The position numbers and the translations under genes are program-made. A stretch of 64,000 bases of DNA, taken from positions 124,001-188,000 of the forward strand of contig NZ_VTOL01000012.1 in NCBI RefSeq assembly GCF_009801115.1, written 5' to 3'. Origin of the DNA: Dyadobacter sp. 3J3 (lineage in GTDB: Bacteria; Bacteroidota; Bacteroidia; Cytophagales; Spirosomataceae). Below the pieces are notes generated by a model, which saw only the letters and a list, made by a program, of their open reading frames with translations, was not told where the DNA came from and made no database searches. Positions 59,580 to 64,000 of the stretch are shown in pieces; positions within the stretch are counted from its first letter, which is position 1, and each line of letters begins with the position of its first letter.

Positions 59580-62156
59580 TTATCCGCTGATACCCATGGA
59601 TCTCATGTGATCATCGAGCTGACTTAAATCGTGGAACATGACGTCCCTGGCTTTACTGCCGGTAAACGGCCCAACAACACCGATCAACTCCAGCTGATCC
59701 ATAATTCTGCCTGCACGGTTATAGCCCAGTTTCATTTTTCGCTGAATCAAGGACGTACTTCCTTGCTGGTGCGTAATAATCAGCCGTGCCGCTTCCGGGA
59801 GCAGTTGGTCAAAATCATCGGTATTTACTTCACTTCTGGATTCAGAGCTTTCGTCACCTTCATATTCTGGTAAGGCATAGGCCTCATCATAGCCGCGTTG
59901 TCCGCCAATAAATTCGCAGACATCTTCAATTTCTCTTGTATCAATAAACGGACATTGTAAACGGATCACCTCTGAATTAATCGCAAGAAGCATATCTCCT
60001 TGTCCAACCAATTGTTCGGCACCACCCATGTCAAGAATCGTTCTTGAATCGATACTGGACGTAACCCGGAAAGATAAACGCGCCGGAAAGTTGGCTTTTA
60101 TCAAACCCGTAATAACCTTTACAGATGGCCTCTGCGTAGCCACAACCAGGTGAATTCCTACCGCACGGGCAAGCTGAGCCAGACGGGCAATCGGTGTTTC
60201 CACTTCTTTACCAGCCGTCATCATCAAATCCGCAAGCTCATCAATTACCAACACAATATATGGCAGGAATTTATGGCCCTTTTCAGGACTAAGCCGCCTC
60301 TGTGCAAACTTGGTATTATATTCTTTCAGGTTTCTTACCGATGCTTCTTTCAAAAGATCATAACGTGAATCCATTTCAATACACAATGAATTCAGGGTAA
60401 AAATTACCTTTTTCGTATCCGTAATAATCGCTTCGTCCGCGTTAGGTAATTTTGCCAAAAAGTGCCTTTCCAGTTTATTGAAAAGCGTTAATTCTACTTT
60501 TTTCGGATCGACAAGAACAAACTTTAATTCTGCCGGATGTTTTTTGTAGATTAAAGAAGCAAGGATAACATTTAACCCAACCGATTTTCCTTGTCCGGTG
60601 GCTCCGGCCATAAGCAAGTGGGGCATTTTGGCCAGATCTGCGATATGGATCTCATTAGAAATCGTTTTCCCTAAAACAATCGGCAAATCATAAGTCGACT
60701 TTTGAAAACGCTCGTTCATCAAAACCGAACGGATAAAAACGGTTTCACGATTTTTGTTCGGCACCTCAATACCAATTGTTCCACGGCCCGGCATAGGCGC
60801 AATAATACGAATTCCCAATGCTGCCAAACTTAGCGCGATATCACCTTCCAGATTTTTGATTTTGGAAATCCTGACACCCGCTTCCGGGATAATTTCATAT
60901 AGCGTAACCGTTGGCCCGATCGTCGCCTTGATTTTTGAAATATTGATCCCGTAACTCCCAAGCGTTTCTACAATCTTGGTTTTGTTACTTTCAAGTTCTT
61001 CCTGTGTTACCTTTTCATGCTGATTGTCAATTACATCACTCAGCAAATTGTAAGTTGGGAATTGATAGGAAGGCAAATCCAGCATCGGATCATACTGACC
61101 GAATTCACGCAGAATAGATGCGTTAACATCTTCATCATCCACAACTTCACGTACTTCTTTCGGCAAAATTGTTTCACTCGAAACTTCCAGTTCCAGTTCA
61201 AGATCCGTCGCAACAGCAGCTCCTGGCGCCACTACCGGACTTAGAATTACATTGGGTTTTACAAACTCATCCTTATTCAAAACTTCCAGCACGTGAACCC
61301 CATTCTGTTGTTTTTCCTCTTTTTCAGGTTCTGCAACAAAGGGAGGAATTATGACATCATCATCATAAGTATCATTGACAACTGAAACATATTCAGGTTC
61401 TTTAACAGGTTGTTTTTCAACTTCCATTTCAACCTCCGGAATATCTGAATTGACCTGATTATTGAAAATTTCTGGTTCTTCAACAACCGTTTCCTCCTCT
61501 TTTTCAGGTTTCCGCTGCCAGTTTTCAATTAATGTTTTGGCATCATAGAAGTACACGGCAAAAACAAATAGTGCAAAGAAAATCGGGATGATACTCCCCC
61601 ATTTGAGCCAGTCAAAAAGCCAGACATTGACCATATAGCCAAAACCGCCCGAAGCAAAACTCATCGTATTTTCCGTATTACTCATGAGCACAATATAGCC
61701 CATCAGCAAACTTACCCAAAGCGTGTAAAAAATAACCTCCTGTGTAGCACGTGTGAGTGGCAATAATTCTTTTCCAAAAGCAATTTTCCACCCGGCTAGA
61801 ATTGGAACGAAAGGAAGCAATAATGCGCCCACTCCAAACCAGCGGTAAACAAAAATATGTGAAAATGTAGCGCCTAATACGCCTAAAAAATTACGTGTCT
61901 GGCGGCCCGCATCACGAATAGATTCCTGTCCAAGCGTATCCACAATACTTTGGTCGGCCAACCCGGTGACGATATAGGATATGAAAGATATTTCTAAGAT
62001 TATTCCTGACAAAAGGAAAAAGATACCCCAGGCCAATGTACTCTTCGGGCTGGAAAATATACTATCCCAATCCAGCGATAATCTGAACCGGGGCCTTACA
62101 CTTTCTTCTTCTGTCCTCGTTCGTTGTGTATTTCCTCTAAGCTTATTTACAGACAT
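59580..62156 (-). CDS. ftsK: DNA translocase FtsK/SpoIIIE
   Basis: Septal DNA pump that clears chromosome ends and helps XerCD dimer resolution. Four to five N-terminal membrane segments (about residues 38-215) are followed by an acidic linker (about 220-380), then the motor: Walker A G-A-T-G-Q-G-K-S near residue 515, Walker B L-V-I-D-E-L-A-D-L, and A-T-Q-R-P-S. The C-terminal gamma winged-helix domain that reads KOPS contains G-Y-N-R-A-G-R-I-M-D-Q-L-E. The 858-residue length is normal for Bacteroidota. The gene is alone between pyrD and the CE15 operon. Confidence 0.95.
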   Translation of the reverse strand: MSVNKLRGNTQRTRTEEESVRPRFRLSLDWDSIFSSPKSTLAWGIFFLLSGIILEISFISYIVTGLADQSIVDTLGQESIRDAGRQTRNFLGVLGATFSHIFVYRWFGVGALLLPFVPILAGWKIAFGKELLPLTRATQEVIFYTLWVSLLMGYIVLMSNTENTMSFASGGFGYMVNVWLFDWLKWGSIIPIFFALFVFAVYFYDAKTLIENWQRKPEKEEETVVEEPEIFNNQVNSDIPEVEMEVEKQPVKEPEYVSVVNDTYDDDVIIPPFVAEPEKEEKQQNGVHVLEVLNKDEFVKPNVILSPVVAPGAAVATDLELELEVSSETILPKEVREVVDDEDVNASILREFGQYDPMLDLPSYQFPTYNLLSDVIDNQHEKVTQEELESNKTKIVETLGSYGINISKIKATIGPTVTLYEIIPEAGVRISKIKNLEGDIALSLAALGIRIIAPMPGRGTIGIEVPNKNRETVFIRSVLMNERFQKSTYDLPIVLGKTISNEIHIADLAKMPHLLMAGATGQGKSVGLNVILASLIYKKHPAELKFVLVDPKKVELTLFNKLERHFLAKLPNADEAIITDTKKVIFTLNSLCIEMDSRYDLLKEASVRNLKEYNTKFAQRRLSPEKGHKFLPYIVLVIDELADLMMTAGKEVETPIARLAQLARAVGIHLVVATQRPSVKVITGLIKANFPARLSFRVTSSIDSRTILDMGGAEQLVGQGDMLLAINSEVIRLQCPFIDTREIEDVCEFIGGQRGYDEAYALPEYEGDESSESRSEVNTDDFDQLLPEAARLIITHQQGSTSLIQRKMKLGYNRAGRIMDQLELIGVVGPFTGSKARDVMFHDLSQLDDHMRSMGISG

Positions 62157-62221
62157 TTATCCCGGTGCTTATTTTTTATGAATGTATGAAGTGCTTTCTG
62201 TTTTTTCAATCAGGCAGGCTT

Positions 62222-63253
62222 TTATTTTGCCACCATAGCCTTGCAAATTTTCTTAACTACACCAGGACCTTCATAAATGAAGCTGGTGTAAATTTGCAGC
62301 AGACTTGCTCCGGCGTTCAGTTTTTCCAAAGCATCTGCGGGAGAAGCAATTCCTCCAACGCCGATAACCGGAAACGCATTTCCCGACCTGTCGCAAAGAT
62401 AACGAATTACCTCAGTAGCCCGGTATTTCAATGGTTGTCCGCTTAATCCACCAGCGCCAATACTATCCAGCGTTTGTTTTGATGTTTTCAAATCTGCACG
62501 GCTTATCGTCGTATTTGTAGCAATAACGCCCGCAATTCCGGTTTCTTTCACAATATCGATAATATCATCCAACTGACTGAATGTCAAATCCGGAGCTATT
62601 TTTAAAAATATCGGTTTAGGATTTGGCCTTTGTTTATTACGAATTTGAAGTTCACGAAGAATTTCTGTCAACGGTCCTTTTTCCTGTAAATCACGCAATC
62701 CCGGCGTATTGGGTGAACTTACATTGACTACAAAATAATCTACAACTTCAAATAATTCATTGAAACAAATGATGTAATCACTAAGCGCCTGTTCGTTTGG
62801 AGTATCCTTATTTTTACCAATATTTCCTCCAACCAGGATTTTTGATTTGCGGTAACGCAATTTTGCTGCGGCAACAGCTGCACCTTTATTATTAAAACCC
62901 ATCCGGTTAATAAGTCCTTTATCTTCTTTCACACGAAACAGACGAGGTTTGTCATTTCCCGGCTGAGGCCGCGGCGTAACCGTTCCAATTTCAATATAAC
63001 CAAAACCCAAAGCTTCGAGCTGATCGACCATTTCTGCATTTTTATCAAAACCTGCGGCCAGACCAATCGGGTTACGAAAGCGCAAACCTGCTACTTCCTG
63101 CACCAGATCAGGATGTTCAAACGTGTACAAACTTCTCAACAAAGCCGGAACACCAGGGATTTTAAAGGCGAATTGCAGCATTTCACAAACGAAGTAATGA
63201 ATACGCTCGGCATCGAACCGGAAGAAGATCGGTAAAAGAATATATTTATACAT
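62222..63253 (-). CDS. pyrD: dihydroorotate dehydrogenase (quinone), class 2
   Basis: FMN enzyme on the inner face of the cytoplasmic membrane that oxidises dihydroorotate and reduces quinone in pyrimidine synthesis. The N-terminal helices of class 2 (M-Y-K-Y-I-L-L-P-I-F-F-R-F-D-A-E) are present; G-L-A-A-G-F-D-K-N-A, F-G-Y-I-E-I-G-T-V-T-P, N-V-S-S-P-N-T-P-G-L-R with the catalytic Ser of this class, and G-V-G-G-I-A-S near the C-terminus are seen. Length (343) is normal. It is 65 bp upstream of ftsK. Confidence 0.95.
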   Translation of the reverse strand: MYKYILLPIFFRFDAERIHYFVCEMLQFAFKIPGVPALLRSLYTFEHPDLVQEVAGLRFRNPIGLAAGFDKNAEMVDQLEALGFGYIEIGTVTPRPQPGNDKPRLFRVKEDKGLINRMGFNNKGAAVAAAKLRYRKSKILVGGNIGKNKDTPNEQALSDYIICFNELFEVVDYFVVNVSSPNTPGLRDLQEKGPLTEILRELQIRNKQRPNPKPIFLKIAPDLTFSQLDDIIDIVKETGIAGVIATNTTISRADLKTSKQTLDSIGAGGLSGQPLKYRATEVIRYLCDRSGNAFPVIGVGGIASPADALEKLNAGASLLQIYTSFIYEGPGVVKKICKAMVAK

Positions 63254-63347
63254 TCTGCAAAAATAGAATGTTTGGAGGGAAGGGAAGGAAGGTGTGGGTT
63301 TTTTATTTTTTGATTACTTATAACTAGGTAGGGGAGTCAGAATTTTC

Positions 63348-63548
63348 TTAAAGCTCATTTAAAAACTGTTGAAGAGTTTTTGCTTCGATTTCTCCATTTT
63401 CTATTTGCTCCATTTCTCTAAAACCAGCCTTTATATTTGCCGCCAAATTAAAAGCTTCAAGCTTTTTTTCAACCTCTTTCCAATCCTTTAATGGTAACTG
63501 AACCGCGGTAATTTTACCCTTGGAATTTGAAACAAACTGGACATTCAT
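63348..63548 (-). CDS. antitoxin-like protein (apparently orphan)
   Basis: A 66-residue protein starting M-N-V-Q-F-V-S-N-S-K-G-K-I-T-A-V-Q-L-P, a beginning seen in many Bacteroidota type II antitoxins that pair with RelE/ParE-type toxins. An ATG at 63575 in the same frame would add nine residues; 63548 fits the family pattern. No toxin gene follows: only 94 bp separate it from pyrD. It is therefore an orphan or its toxin was lost. The family call is from memory of the N-terminal pattern. Confidence 0.55.
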   Translation of the reverse strand: MNVQFVSNSKGKITAVQLPLKDWKEVEKKLEAFNLAANIKAGFREMEQIENGEIEAKTLQQFLNEL

Positions 63549-63578
63549 ATTTTTCAAATTTAATTTAGATAACAATAT

Positions 63579-63782
63579 TCAAAACCAATAAGCCTTTTTT
63601 ATCACAATCGTCTTCTTAGCATTAGGGTCTTTCTTTATACCCATGAACTCATTAAACTTTCTTCTATTCTCGAAAAACTTTATGTAACGCTCCTCCGGAG
63701 TATCTATCTTCCCTTCTCGTAATGATTCAAAGTACGGGTCATTTTTATACTTATATATAATAATCTGTTTTCTCTTTTCCAT
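63579..63782 (-). CDS. small hypothetical protein next to a nucleotidyltransferase-like gene
   Basis: A 67-residue, basic protein (M-E-K-R-K-Q-I ... K-F-F-E-N-R-R-K-F-N-E-F-M-G-I ... K-K-A-Y-W-F). Such short proteins are often encoded beside small nucleotidyltransferases in Bacteroidota. It begins 7 bp after the stop of the partial gene at 63790, so the two are likely co-transcribed. Function unknown. Confidence 0.6.
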   Translation of the reverse strand: MEKRKQIIIYKYKNDPYFESLREGKIDTPEERYIKFFENRRKFNEFMGIKKDPNAKKTIVIKKAYWF

Positions 63783-63789
63783 AATCAGG

Positions 63790-63999
63790 TTAATTATCAG
63801 TATTTCCGGATAACCTTCTCAAAAGATCGTCTATCATCAAAATGTCATTCAAATCTTTTGGGCGCCTCGCCAATATTTTACTTTCCCTCAAATCATTAAT
63901 GTGAAAAAAATAAATTTTAAATCCCGTTGTTGAAATAAATTCTCTTGCTCTTTCGCGGCATTCAGTATACTCCATCCTGAAATGAACCGATGTTAAAAT
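63790..63999 (-). CDS. nucleotidyltransferase-like protein, 5'-truncated by the window edge
   Basis: Only the last ~69 codons are visible. The frame is open through the ATG at 63975 to the window edge, so that ATG is internal. The readable end has I-L-T-S-V-H-F, a Cys/Glu pair, an I-Y-F-F-H-I-N-D-L-R-E-S-K strand and A-R-R-P-K-D-L-N-D-I, closely like the G-R-P-K-D-L-x-D-I C-terminus of small nucleotidyltransferases found in toxin-antitoxin-like modules. The catalytic part is outside the window. Confidence 0.6.
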   Translation of the reverse strand: MLTSVHFRMEYTECRERAREFISTTGFKIYFFHINDLRESKILARRPKDLNDILMIDDLLRRLSGNTDN

Positions 64000-64000
64000 A

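Noticed and set aside
63257..63264. TATTTTTG on the minus strand just before pyrD
   Set aside because: It matches TAnnTTTG but ends only 3 bp before the start codon and lacks a -33 element, so it would require a leaderless mRNA.
1..64000. CRISPR arrays, tRNA, rRNA, insertion sequences, prophage
   Set aside because: No direct-repeat arrays, cloverleaf-like sequences, transposase or integrase frames were recognised anywhere in the window.

Overview
The window looks like a chromosomal stretch of a Bacteroidota bacterium, most likely of the Cytophagales (Spirosomataceae, Dyadobacter-like). The genus is an inference from protein style. What is seen directly: type IX secretion system (T9SS) cargo with C-terminal sorting domains, PorZ and two C25 (gingipain/PorU-like) peptidases, TonB-dependent receptors with carboxypeptidase-regulatory-like N-termini, malate:quinone oxidoreductase, and promoters of the TTTG-N19/20-TAnnTTTG type. 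No tRNA, rRNA, CRISPR array, IS element or phage was recognised.

Layout. 1-5.4 kb: 3' end of gcvT, a ComB-like phosphatase, a secreted Ig-like repeat protein and porZ. 5.4-7.7 kb: uridine kinase and two tandem paralogous lipoproteins. 7.7-16.9 kb: a visibly A+T-rich block with a 45-residue lasso-type RiPP precursor, an asparagine-synthase-like cyclase, and, tail to tail with it, two tandem C25 peptidases carrying T9SS sorting domains. 16.9-27.4 kb: an acyl carrier protein, a NarL-type two-component pair, two secreted proteins (one a T9SS-sorted SGNH esterase), mqo and a TPR-histidine kinase. 27.8-33.8 kb: two TonB-dependent receptors. 33.9-38.4 kb (minus strand): a GNAT/MarR-GNAT operon with a palindromic operator, an ACT-like protein, a cysteine desulfurase and a TlpA-type thioredoxin. 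38.8-43.2 kb: a rhamnose-transporter cluster. 43.5-53.7 kb: a T9SS FG-GAP protein, murF, a PIN-type toxin-antitoxin pair with a frameshifted toxin, ahpC/ahpD, an SGNH + MBOAT O-acetylation pair and ahcY. 53.7-64 kb (minus strand): a patch of short palindromic repeats, mscS, lolA-like, a CE15 esterase-MFS-ROK sugar operon, ftsK, pyrD and a small orphan toxin-antitoxin-like group at the edge.

The most notable part is the RiPP locus near 7.7-9.9 kb. The peptide has the full lasso leader pattern (Y-x-x-P-x-L-x3-G-x5-T) and a core that could close a Gly1-Asp8 ring, but only the cyclase is present; no RRE protein or leader peptidase is seen in the window. A perfect 19-bp hairpin followed by nine T lies inside the cyclase coding sequence, exactly like an intrinsic terminator, and a second hairpin + T7 lies on the coding strand inside the neighbouring C25 peptidase gene. 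Together these suggest intragenic attenuation that could set the precursor:enzyme ratio. That function is inference; the sequence structures are directly visible.
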